Below, in pieces: positions 51,979 through 59,637 of a stretch of 64,000 bases of DNA (position 1 is its first letter; each line of letters starts with the position of its first letter). A program made the position numbers and the translations under genes. The notes beneath the pieces were generated by a model that saw only the letters and a list, made by a program, of their open reading frames with translations, searched no databases and was not told the origin of the DNA. Origin of the DNA: CAVTJL01 sp963735065 (GTDB lineage Bacteria > Pseudomonadota > Alphaproteobacteria > Geminicoccales > Geminicoccaceae); contig CAVTJL010000004.1 in NCBI GenBank assembly GCA_963735065.1, positions 124,001 through 188,000 on the forward strand, in the 5' to 3' direction.

Positions 51979-52902
51979 ATGGCGGTCGCCTCCGAACAGG
52001 CTGCAGTGGGCCGGCGGCGGAGCTCGCCGCTGGCCTACACCTGGCAGAAAGGCTACCTCCTCGCCGGCCCGGCCTTCATCGTCATGATCGCCGTCTTCAT
52101 CTATCCGCTCGCCCATTCCTTCTTGATGAGCTTTTATTCGTGGGATCTCAATCCGGATCCCCCCTTCCTCGGCCTGCAGAACTATACCGACACATTCTCG
52201 AGCTTCCAGTTCAACCAGGCGCTGCGCAACCAGATCATCTTCAGCGTCGTGTCGATCGCGGTCGAGGTCTCGGCCGGGATGGCGATCGCCGTCCTCGTGA
52301 ACAGCAGGCTCCGCGGCCTGCGCCTCGCGCGCACCCTGCTGCTGGTGCCGCCGATGATCGCACCGGCCGTCGTGGGCCTGAACTTCCGCTGGCTCTTCAA
52401 CGCCCAATACGGGCTTGTCGATACCATCCTGCGGGATCTGCATCTGCCGGCGGCACCCTGGCTCTCCAATCCGAGCTGGGCGCTGGCCTCCGTGATCATC
52501 GCCGACATCTGGCAGAACACGCCGCTGATGGTGCTGCTGTTCCTGGCCGGCCTCCAGTCGATCCCGCAGGAGCCGCTCGAGGCCGCGGCGATCGACGGCG
52601 CCACCGCCTGGCAGACGTTCTGGAGGATCGTCCTGCCGCTCATGCGCCCGATCATCATGATCGCGCTGATGCTGCGGATCATCGACACCTTCAGGACCTT
52701 CGACGTGGTCTGGCTGATGACCCAGGGCGGCCCGGGGGGTGCCACGAGCCTGCTCACCGTCTATGCCTATCTGCTGGCCTTCCAGGGCGTCGACTTCGGG
52801 CACGCGGCGGCCGTCTCCTATATAGCGCTCGCCCTCTCGCTGATCGCGCTGGCAGCCCTCTACGGCGTGCCGCGCCTCCTGGCACGAAGGGGGGCATTGT
52901 GA
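51979..52902 (+). CDS. ABC permease, subunit 1
   Basis: A 307-residue MalF-type permease with six main helices (LLAGPAFIVMIAVFIYPLAHSFLMSF first); the EAA loop is EAAAIDGATAWQTFWRIVLP. It begins one base after the binding-protein stop, with no intervening hairpin, unlike the other importers here. It overlaps the next permease by four bases (GTGA). Confidence 0.92.
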   Translation: MAVASEQAAVGRRRSSPLAYTWQKGYLLAGPAFIVMIAVFIYPLAHSFLMSFYSWDLNPDPPFLGLQNYTDTFSSFQFNQALRNQIIFSVVSIAVEVSAGMAIAVLVNSRLRGLRLARTLLLVPPMIAPAVVGLNFRWLFNAQYGLVDTILRDLHLPAAPWLSNPSWALASVIIADIWQNTPLMVLLFLAGLQSIPQEPLEAAAIDGATAWQTFWRIVLPLMRPIIMIALMLRIIDTFRTFDVVWLMTQGGPGGATSLLTVYAYLLAFQGVDFGHAAAVSYIALALSLIALAALYGVPRLLARRGAL

Positions 52903-53777
52903 GCGCCCGGGCCATGACGCGGACGCTCGTAGCGCCACCGATGCGGCGGCGTCCGGTGACGGCGGGGCTGGTCGCCCGCTACGGCGCGCTCTTCTTCACG
53001 ATCGCGCTGACGGTCTTCCCGCTGCTCTGGCTGTTCCTGACCTCGATCAGGACCACGCCCGACATCTTCGCGGTGCCGGCCCGCATCATCCCGAAGACGA
53101 TGACCTGGATCCAGTACAAGCACGTCTTCGTCGACTACGACACGGTGGACTATGTCTGGAACACGGTGGTGGTCTCGCTCGCCACCGTGGTCTTCGTCAC
53201 CCTGCTGTCGGTGCCTTGTGCCTATGCCATCTCGCGCTTCCGGCTGCCCGGGTTCAAGGTCATCATCGGCCTCCTGCTGATCATGCGGATGATCCCGGTG
53301 ATAGCCCTGGCGATCCCGCTCTTCGCCGTCTTCGCGAGCTTCGGGATGCTCGATTCCAAATGGGCGCTGGTCATAGCGCACACCGCGGCCAAGCTGCCGG
53401 TGGCGATCTGGCTCCTGATCGGCTTCATCCAGGACGTGCCCAAGGAGGTGGAGGAGGCGGCCCAGGTCGACGGGGCCGGCACCTTCCGCACCCTGATCCA
53501 GATCGTGACGCCGCTGATAGCGCCCGGCATCGGGGCCAGCGCCGTGATCACCTTCCTCTTCACCTGGAACGACCTGCTCCTGGCGCTCACGCTGACCTCG
53601 AGCCCGGCTGCCCAGACGCTGCCCGTGGGCCTGACGAACTTCGTCTCGCAATACGGCATCGACTGGGGTGCCATGTCGGCGGCGGGCGTGCTGATGGTGA
53701 TCCCGACGCTCGTCTTCGTCTGGTTCGCCCAGGGGCTCTTGATGAAAGGCCTCGTCACCGGCGCGGTGCGGGGCTGA
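52899..53777 (+). CDS. ABC permease, subunit 2
   Basis: A 292-residue MalG-type permease; the EAA loop is EEAAQVDGAGTFRTLIQIVTP and the end QGLLMKGLVTGAVRG is typical. I use the GTG that overlaps the upstream stop because AAGGGGGG lies just before it; an ATG five codons later is the alternative. No ATPase gene follows. Confidence 0.9.
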   Translation: MSARAMTRTLVAPPMRRRPVTAGLVARYGALFFTIALTVFPLLWLFLTSIRTTPDIFAVPARIIPKTMTWIQYKHVFVDYDTVDYVWNTVVVSLATVVFVTLLSVPCAYAISRFRLPGFKVIIGLLLIMRMIPVIALAIPLFAVFASFGMLDSKWALVIAHTAAKLPVAIWLLIGFIQDVPKEVEEAAQVDGAGTFRTLIQIVTPLIAPGIGASAVITFLFTWNDLLLALTLTSSPAAQTLPVGLTNFVSQYGIDWGAMSAAGVLMVIPTLVFVWFAQGLLMKGLVTGAVRG

Positions 53778-53836
53778 GCGGGCGGGCACGGGAAGCGAAC
53801 GCGCCCGTCCTCATGATCGGATAAAGGAGGTCAACC

Positions 53837-54586
53837 TTGGAAAGCCCAGTCGAGGTAAAGGACATCGTGCGCCCGCCGCGCCCGCTCGTGGATGCGCTGG
53901 CCGCGATCGGCTCGGCCACGCTCAGCAGCGAGCTCAACCACCACCTAGGCATCCGCGATGCGCAGATCCGCGGGCCCCGGCCGCTGAAGCGCGGCCGCAC
54001 CGTCGCCGGGCCCGCGCTCACGCTCCAGTGCATGCCCAAGCGGGAAGATATCTACGGCGATGCCGAGTACGGCAATCCCGAGCGGCAGCTGCATCGCCAT
54101 GTGCTCTACCCGACCCAGCCGGGCGACGTCGTGGTGGTCGATGCGCGCGGCGATCTCGGCAGCGGCATCTTCGGCGAGATGATGCTGACCTTCTTCGCCG
54201 GCCGCGGCGGGGTGGGCGTGGTGATCGACGGCTGCATCCGCAACTCGGCCAAGGCGGCCGAGCTCGACCTCGGCATCTGGGTCAAGGACGTCACGCCCAA
54301 CTACCACGCCCAGACCAACATCATCCCCTTCGCGGTCAACGTGCCGATCGCCTGCGCCAACGTCCTCGTCTTCCCCGGCGACATCATCGTGGCGGACGAC
54401 GACGGCGTCGTGCTCGTGCCGGCGGGCCTCGCGCAGCAGCTCGTCGAGATCGCCGGCAAGCACGTCGAGTGGGAGGAGTTCGCCCGCCAGCGCCTGGCCG
54501 AGGGCGGCGATCTCAGGAAATACTATCCCCTGAGCGCCGAGGCCGAGGAGGAATACAAGGCCTGGCGCGCCGCCAACCCCGGCTGA
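53837..54586 (+). CDS. RraA-family protein, probable 4-hydroxy-2-oxo acid aldolase-like
   Basis: A 249-residue RraA/HMG-aldolase-like protein: VAGPALTLQC, GDVVVVDARGDLGSGIFGEMM (substrate/metal site), VVIDGCIRNSAKAAEL (usually DGxxRD; here Asn replaces the last Asp) and GDIIVADDDGVVLVP. A near-perfect AAAGGAGG six bases upstream fixes a TTG start. True aldolases of this family split 4-hydroxy-2-oxo acids to pyruvate. It ends the sugar-acid importer operon, so cleavage of a keto-deoxy acid from the dehydratase is plausible; the family also contains RNase E inhibitors. Confidence 0.87.
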   Translation: MESPVEVKDIVRPPRPLVDALAAIGSATLSSELNHHLGIRDAQIRGPRPLKRGRTVAGPALTLQCMPKREDIYGDAEYGNPERQLHRHVLYPTQPGDVVVVDARGDLGSGIFGEMMLTFFAGRGGVGVVIDGCIRNSAKAAELDLGIWVKDVTPNYHAQTNIIPFAVNVPIACANVLVFPGDIIVADDDGVVLVPAGLAQQLVEIAGKHVEWEEFARQRLAEGGDLRKYYPLSAEAEEEYKAWRAANPG

Positions 54587-54659
54587 CCGACGGCGAGCGG
54601 CGAGACACAGCCCGGCACGGCCGGCGCGCCCGCGGGAGGAGCGGGCACGCCGGCAGCGG

Positions 54660-54732
54660 GCCATGCCGAAGATTCGCTTCCTCTTTTTTGTCACATGCGG
54701 CCTGCGGCAGCGGAGCCCCGATGCCCAGGCGG
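54660..54732. repeat. Diverged dispersed repeat, copy 2
   Basis: Counterpart of 45894-45967, about 80% identical over 73 bases including CTCTTTTTTGTCAC and GAGCCCCGATG. Located in the gene-poor stretch between the RraA-like gene and fitA. Confidence 0.6.
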
Positions 54733-54766
54733 TTGTCGCGGCGCCTGTCCAGCGTCTCGACGTCGT

Positions 54767-54814
54767 GTCGGCGAGCCAGGACAGGGTGTTGGTGTCGAGA
54801 ATGTATCGCGCCAC
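54767..54814 (-). pseudogene. Remnant N-terminus of a PIN-domain toxin
   Basis: A GTG at 54814 begins MARYILDTNTLSWLAD, a classic PIN/VapC N-terminus with the first metal Asp in LDTN. After about 16 codons the resemblance ends and the repeat copy 2 begins. It is a degraded toxin fragment, divergent from the intact FitAB pair. Confidence 0.5.
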
Positions 54815-54870
54815 GCCTCAGGGGCAGGCGGGTCCAGGGGCGAAGTCGTCATTGCAAACAGGCCACGCCA

Positions 54871-54892
54871 AATGCTATCAACCGATAGCGTT
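54871..54892. promoter_or_regulatory. Palindromic operator upstream of fitA
   Basis: GCTATC-AACC-GATAGC (54874-54889), extended by AA/TT outside, centred about 30 bases before the FitA start. A ribbon-helix-helix antitoxin with its toxin would be expected to bind such a site for autorepression. Confidence 0.55.
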
Positions 54893-54912
54893 ACCTGCCG
54901 AGGCCGCCCACC

Positions 54913-55146
54913 ATGACCAGCCTGCTCGTTCGAAACCTCGATGAGGATCTCGTCCGGCGCCTCAAGGAACGGGCGAAGACCCATGGCAAGTCGGCCGAGG
55001 CCGAGCACCGCGCGATCCTCGAGGAGGCGCTTCGGCCGCCGCGCGATGGGCGTGAGCTATGGAAGCGTCTGTCGCGAGGCCCCAAGCTCGACATCGACTT
55101 CGGCGAGGGGGTCGATCAGACGATTCCCGAGACGAAGCTTGGATGA
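54913..55146 (+). CDS. fitA: FitA-like ribbon-helix-helix antitoxin
   Basis: A 77-residue antitoxin: N-terminal RHH domain (LLVRNLDEDLVRRLKERAKTHGKSAEAEHRAILEEAL) followed by a flexible C-terminal tail with LWKRL that would wrap the toxin. It autoregulates in known FitAB systems, and a palindrome lies just upstream. Its TGA overlaps the ATG of the PIN toxin. The pair sits among gene remnants, typical of a mobile toxin-antitoxin module. Confidence 0.88.
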   Translation: MTSLLVRNLDEDLVRRLKERAKTHGKSAEAEHRAILEEALRPPRDGRELWKRLSRGPKLDIDFGEGVDQTIPETKLG

Positions 55147-55583
55147 AGGGAATCATTCTCGACACGAACGTGGTGAGCGAGCCGAAGCGGCCACATCCGG
55201 ACCCGGCGGTCCGCTCGTGGTTCGAGCGTCAGGATCCCGATAGTCTTTTTCTCACGACCACAGTGCTGGCCGAGCTGGCCGAAGGTGTCGAGCGCCTCCC
55301 GCGTGGCCGCAAGCGCCTCGGCTTCGAGGCGTGGCTCGATGGCCTCGTCAACGAAGACTTTGAGGGACGCGTTCTGACCTTCGACATCCCGGCGGCGCGC
55401 ATCTTCGGCAAGCTCACGGCTGCGGCCTATGCCCAGGGCCGCCCGCCCGGGATGGGTGACGCGCAGATCGCCGCCGTAGCGGCGCGCGATGGCTTGGCCG
55501 TTGCCACGCGGGACATCGAGGGCTTCGCAGCCTTCGGCGTCCCGTTGATCAACCCCTGGCTGCATGACACAAAGGGCGGTTGA
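55143..55583 (+). CDS. fitB: FitB-like PIN-domain toxin (ribonuclease)
   Basis: A 146-residue PIN nuclease. Acidic metal ligands are visible: Asp7 in LDTNVVSE, Glu in LAELAEG, Asp in MGDAQIAA and Asp in TRDIEGF. It cleaves RNA when free of FitA. The start ATG overlaps the antitoxin stop; the longer open frame upstream is antitoxin sequence. All key residues are present, so the module appears intact. Confidence 0.9.
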   Translation: MKGIILDTNVVSEPKRPHPDPAVRSWFERQDPDSLFLTTTVLAELAEGVERLPRGRKRLGFEAWLDGLVNEDFEGRVLTFDIPAARIFGKLTAAAYAQGRPPGMGDAQIAAVAARDGLAVATRDIEGFAAFGVPLINPWLHDTKGG

Positions 55584-56191
55584 GTGACGACGTTCCTGCT
55601 GGGTAGCGGTGTGTCCATACCTGCCAGCCTGCCGAGCGTCGGCGCTATTACGGACCAGGTTCTCTCCGGCGACGGCCTCATGCGTCACACCGACGGTTAG
55701 TATTACCAGGGCCAACCCGAAGAATCCTGGCCGAGCGTTCACCGGGATATGTGGACGGATTCTTCGCCCCGATTTCTGGCGTGAGAGATGGGGATCGAAA
55801 AGCGTACGGGAATTCGGAGGCCGGTGTCTTGGGACGGCGACCCGAGTTTCTCTGTGGTACCTTCAAAAAGATCGATGAGTATTCGGGGAAGATGTTCCTT
55901 GAACTTCACTGCCATTTCTTGCGACGGCTTCGCAAGTCACGCAGACTTGTTGTATGTGGGCACGGATTTGGTGATTAGGGGATCAATGGTCGGATCGTAG
56001 ACTGGGTGTACGAGAGCAGGGAAGCAAGGATAGTCGTGATCCACCCGGACCGTGATAGATTGTTCGACTCTGCCCGCGGTGCGATTCGGAACAGGGTAGA
56101 GGAGTGGCAGCAGGGCGGGGTGCTCCGGTTCATAACTGCGTCGGTAGAGGCGCTCGCGCCGCACGAACTCGCTCGGCAACTGGAAGACTAG
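55584..56191 (+). pseudogene. Decayed SIR2-like domain gene
   Basis: A GTG at 55584 begins VTTFLLGSGVSIPASLPSVGAITDQVLSG, resembling the N-terminal NAD-binding region of SIR2-like proteins of defence or effector type, but stops at 55698 (TAG). Further pieces in another frame (KIDEYSGKMFLELHCHFLRRLRKSRRLVVCGHGFGD, then an in-frame TAG at 55976-55978, then GINGRIVDWVYESREARIVVIHPD ... LARQLED to 56191) read as the C-terminal part of the same kind of protein. The middle is missing. I read it as one gene broken by deletion, frameshift and a nonsense codon. Composition is more AT-rich than its neighbours. Confidence 0.65.
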
Positions 56192-56813
56192 GGTCTGCCG
56201 CGCCAATCCGGCCCCACGCTCCGAGGCGCCCTCCATTCCGGTCAGCGCGAGCGAGAGTCGATCTGGCCCATCCGGTCTCTCCAACCGCACCCGCCCCTAC
56301 TGCACGCTCGCCGACTTCTCCTCCTTCAGCAGCGATTTCCGCCATCCTCAGATGCTTCTCGAGCACCGGCAGCTGGCTTTTCGCCATCGTGCTCGCCTTG
56401 CCGTCCTGGGCGGTGGCCTCCTCCTTGAACGCGTCGATGGCCTGTCGATGATCCTCGACCATCGCCTGGATGAACGCGCGATCGAAGCTCTTTCCGGACA
56501 GCGCCGCGAGCTTCTCGTAGTCGTCCCGGGCCTCGGCGGTGGGCTCGGTCGGCGGCGTGACCTTGAGGGCCTTGGCCACCGCGACGGCCTCGGACGCGGC
56601 CTTGGTGTGGTCCTTCACCAGCGTCGCGCCGAATTTCCGCACGCCGGCGGTGGCGCCATCCTTCTCGGCCAGCTGGCCGGCATTGATCTCCGCGATGTCG
56701 CCTTGGATGGCCGTTCGGATGAAGCCCTCTGAGCCGTCCGCTGCGAAGACGGGCGGAGAAAGGGCGGCGGCCGCCAGCAGGGTCAGGCCCCTCGCGATGA
56801 TGACAGGTCTCAT
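56130..56813 (-). CDS. DUF4142-like periplasmic protein, probable 3-prime frameshift
   Basis: A signal peptide (residues 1-24, IIARGLTLLAAAALSPPVFA) is followed by a helical DUF4142 domain: GFIRTAIQGDIAEINAGQLAEKDG, VRKFGATLVKDHTKA, FDRAFIQAMVEDHRQAIDAFKEEA and LPVLEKHLRMAE. The as-read tail after about residue 160 is Gly/Arg-rich and unlike the family. Removing one base near 56325 gives the natural ending ILLKEEKSASVQ with a stop at 56297-56299 (171 residues). Function of the family is unclear; it is often linked to envelope stress. ATG at 56813. Confidence 0.8.
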   Translation of the reverse strand: MRPVIIARGLTLLAAAALSPPVFAADGSEGFIRTAIQGDIAEINAGQLAEKDGATAGVRKFGATLVKDHTKAASEAVAVAKALKVTPPTEPTAEARDDYEKLAALSGKSFDRAFIQAMVEDHRQAIDAFKEEATAQDGKASTMAKSQLPVLEKHLRMAEIAAEGGEVGERAVGAGAVGETGWARSTLARADRNGGRLGAWGRIGAADPSLPVAERVRAARAPLPTQL

Positions 56814-57024
56814 CCTGGGACTCCGGCTGAGGAGTGGGAGGGTGGCTGTCGAAGAACCATGGCGCGTGGTGCCGGTTCCCATCGTGGCCAGGCTGACCTA
56901 ACGCACGGGTCGGCCCGATGGTCGAGCCTACTACGCAGGAGAGGATAGGGATGATAATCCTTGCCTCTAGGTGCGCACTCCGGCATAAGCTCTTGAGTTT
57001 CCCCCTCCGCCGGAGCCCTCAGCG

Positions 57025-57873
57025 ATGCCCGATCCTGTCGTGTCCGATCCTGCCCAGACGACGCCCAAAAAGCGCGGCCCCAACACCCCCGAAGGCAAGG
57101 CGCGCTCGTCCATGAACGCCTTGAAGCACGGCCTCCGCTCCAAACGTTTTTTGTTACTTCCCGAGGAGGACCCCGAGGACTTCGCATCGCTCGTCTCGGA
57201 CATCCGGGCCGCCTACGGCCCCGAGGACGCGGTGGAGCTGGCACATGTCGAGGCGATCGCGGTCGCCATGTGGCGGGAGATCCGCGCCGACCGGGTCGAG
57301 ACCGAGGTGATGGCGGGGAACCTTCCCGGCATGAAGGGCCATGGCCACGGCACCGACCTCTACGGCCGCGAGGAGCGCGCCGCCCTGACCACGGCGCTGC
57401 GCTACCGCACCCATGCGCAGATGGAGACGAAGCGCGCGACCGACCTCTTCTGGTGCCACCGCAAGGCCCGTCTGGCCGAGCTGCTCGAGCCCGCGGTCGA
57501 GGTGGACGAGGATGTGCCAGCGCCCGCCGGCGAGGCTGCAGCGCTTTGCACGAACGAATTCCCAGCCGAGCCTGCGCCACCCCCGAGCGCTCCCGAGCCT
57601 GTGCCTGCTGCCACTGCGGAAGCGTGCACGAACGAATTCGAGCCGGCACCCGTCACGGCCGAGCCGCCGCGCACAAACGAACTCGCGACAACCGACAAAA
57701 AAGAAGAAGAGCCTGATCCTGAGGACCTTTCGTTGCTCGCGGAGTATCGCGCCCTGAGAAAGACATCCGCGACCCGCGCCTGGATCTGGCTGCAAGGGCT
57801 GCCGCCGGTGCAGCTGGCGCGGCTTCAGGCTCTGGTCGCCAACGAGCCGGGGCTCGATCTCGTGGCGCGGTAG
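57025..57873 (+). CDS. Hypothetical protein with N-terminal KHGLRS motif and TNEF repeats
   Basis: A 282-residue protein of unknown function. The N-terminus TPEGKARSSMNALKHGLRSKRFLL resembles a basic motif seen at the start of many short, often multicopy hypothetical proteins in alphaproteobacteria. A helical region follows (about 45-165), then an acidic Pro/Ala-rich linker with three spaced motifs CTNEF, CTNEF and RTNEL near residues 175, 201 and 216, and a C-terminal helix pair. The first two motifs share the same 15-base DNA. No catalytic motif is visible. Codon use matches the neighbours. Confidence 0.75.
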   Translation: MPDPVVSDPAQTTPKKRGPNTPEGKARSSMNALKHGLRSKRFLLLPEEDPEDFASLVSDIRAAYGPEDAVELAHVEAIAVAMWREIRADRVETEVMAGNLPGMKGHGHGTDLYGREERAALTTALRYRTHAQMETKRATDLFWCHRKARLAELLEPAVEVDEDVPAPAGEAAALCTNEFPAEPAPPPSAPEPVPAATAEACTNEFEPAPVTAEPPRTNELATTDKKEEEPDPEDLSLLAEYRALRKTSATRAWIWLQGLPPVQLARLQALVANEPGLDLVAR

Positions 57874-57883
57874 GCGAGGGGCC

Positions 57884-59155
57884 TCAGGCGCCGGCCGGCT
57901 CTGCCACGGTCGCCGGAGCGCAATCCTTGAGGCGCCGTGCGAGGTGCTCGCGCTCGGCCGCGTTGAGCGGGCAGCCCAGCGCGCGTGCGAAGGCCTCCTG
58001 CGCCTCCGCCATGCGCCCGAGCCGTTCCAGAAGATCGCCGCGCGCCGCGTGGTAGAGGGCATAGGGCTCGAGCCTGGGGGAGCCTGCGAGCGCGTCGAGC
58101 TGGGCGAGGCCTGAGGCCGGGCCTTCCACATGCGCCAGGGCGATGGCGGCGTTGAGGCGCACGATGGGCGTGGGCTTCAGCTCCTCGAGCATCGCATAGT
58201 AGCGGGCGGCCGCGGGCCAGTCGGTCGCCTCGAACGAGGCTGCTGTCGCGTGCACCGAGGCGATCGCAGCCTCGATGTGGAAGGCCGTCAGCGTCTCGGA
58301 CGAGCTGGCCCTGGCCAGGTGCGCGGAGCCGCGTGCGATCAGCGCCCGGTCCCACAAGCTCCGGTCCTGCTGCGCCAAGGTGACAAGAAAGCCGTCCTCG
58401 CCGGCGCGGGCTCCGGCGCGGGCGTGGTGGAAGCAGATGAGCGCCGCCAGCGCATGGGCCTCGCCCGTGGCGGTCGCCCGGTGCGCCGTCAGGAGCTCCA
58501 CCAGCCGCAGCGCCTCGGCGCACAGGTCGATCGCCATCAGCGACGGGCCCTCGCCCGAGGTGTAGCCGCCGTTGAACAAGAGATAGATGGCCTGGAGGAG
58601 GGCGGGCAGGCGCTCTTTCAGCGCCGCTCCCTCCGGGATCGCGAAAGCCAGCCCCATCTCTTTTATTTTTTTCTTCGCCCGGACGAGCCGCTGGGTCACG
58701 GCCTCGGGCGTCGAGAGGTAGGCGCGGGCGATCTCGCCAACCCCGAACCCGCAGACCACCTTCAAGGTCAGCATGGTCTGCTCGTCCGCCGCCAGCGCCG
58801 GGTGGCAGGCCACGAACATGAGCGACAGCGTGTCGTCGAGGCGGCCGGTGTCGGCGGGCTCGGCGAAGCCCAGGCGCCAGGCGGCGTCCTCGTCGAAGGG
58901 GGCGTTGCGCGCCTCGTGGCGCAGCCGGTCGAGGGCGCGGTTGCGGGCCGCCACGGCGAGCCAGCCGGCCGGGTGCCTGGGCATCCCGTCCAGCGGCCAG
59001 CGTGCCAGCGCCGCGCCGAACGCCTCCTGGACCGCGTCCTCGACGATGTCGAGGCGCGAGGGGCCGAGCAGGCGGGCGAGCCAGGCGGCGATCTTGCCGG
59101 CCTCGCGCCGGAAGAGGTCGCCGACGAGCGGGTCCTGCTCGGCCACCGGGCTCAC
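57884..59155 (-). CDS. ECF42-type RNA polymerase sigma factor
   Basis: A 423-residue sigma factor of the ECF42 group: region 2 (about 15-80, IVEDAVQEAFGAALARWPLDG and RNRALDRLRHE), region 4 (about 115-165, EQTMLTLKVVCGFGVGEIARAYLSTPEAVTQRLVRAKKKIKE), then a long C-terminal extension (about 180-410) of helical TPR-like repeats including FNGGYTSGEG. The group lacks an anti-sigma factor and is typically paired with a DGPF protein. Its ATG overlaps the DGPF stop by four bases, matching that arrangement. Confidence 0.92.
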   Translation of the reverse strand: MSPVAEQDPLVGDLFRREAGKIAAWLARLLGPSRLDIVEDAVQEAFGAALARWPLDGMPRHPAGWLAVAARNRALDRLRHEARNAPFDEDAAWRLGFAEPADTGRLDDTLSLMFVACHPALAADEQTMLTLKVVCGFGVGEIARAYLSTPEAVTQRLVRAKKKIKEMGLAFAIPEGAALKERLPALLQAIYLLFNGGYTSGEGPSLMAIDLCAEALRLVELLTAHRATATGEAHALAALICFHHARAGARAGEDGFLVTLAQQDRSLWDRALIARGSAHLARASSSETLTAFHIEAAIASVHATAASFEATDWPAAARYYAMLEELKPTPIVRLNAAIALAHVEGPASGLAQLDALAGSPRLEPYALYHAARGDLLERLGRMAEAQEAFARALGCPLNAAEREHLARRLKDCAPATVAEPAGA

Positions 59156-59502
59156 ATCCGCTGGATCTGGCGCACCTCGATGCGGCCGCCATAGCCCAGA
59201 TGCGGGCAGCTCTCGGCGAGGCTGCAGGCCTCGTCATAGTGGGCGGCCTGAAGAATGAAATAGCCGCCCACCAGCTCCTTGCTCTCGGCATAGGGGCCGT
59301 CGGTCACGGTCACCCGCCCGCCGCTCGGACGCATCACGCGGCCCGCATCGTCGGTCAGCTTCTCGCCACCGCCGAGGCGCCCCTCGGCCCGCATGCGGTC
59401 GGCCCAGTCCATGTAGGACCTGGTCATCGCCATGATCTCGTCCGGCGAGCTCGGCCGCGGCCGGTCCTGGTCGACGTGCAGGAGAAGAAGAAAGCTCGGC
59501 AT
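59152..59502 (-). CDS. DGPF/YCII-domain protein, ECF42 partner
   Basis: A 116-residue YCII-related (DGPF) protein: SFLLLLHVDQD start, YMDWADRMRAEGRLGGGEKL, the signature TVTDGPYAESKELVGGYFILQA and C-terminal IEVRQIQRM. ATG at 59502 follows AGAGGAG. It is encoded just before and overlaps the ECF42 sigma gene. In studied systems DGPF genes are also ECF42 targets, so autoregulation is expected. Confidence 0.92.
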   Translation of the reverse strand: MPSFLLLLHVDQDRPRPSSPDEIMAMTRSYMDWADRMRAEGRLGGGEKLTDDAGRVMRPSGGRVTVTDGPYAESKELVGGYFILQAAHYDEACSLAESCPHLGYGGRIEVRQIQRM

Positions 59503-59637
59503 CGATGGCTCCTCTGGCAAAGGCGGCGCCGGCATCCTCGCCCGCCGCTCATCACCATGACGATCGAAGGCCGCCGGAACCGACAAAGGGCGCGGCGGGC
59601 CGAGCCCAGGTTTGATCCGGCCGGCGATCGCCCGGGC

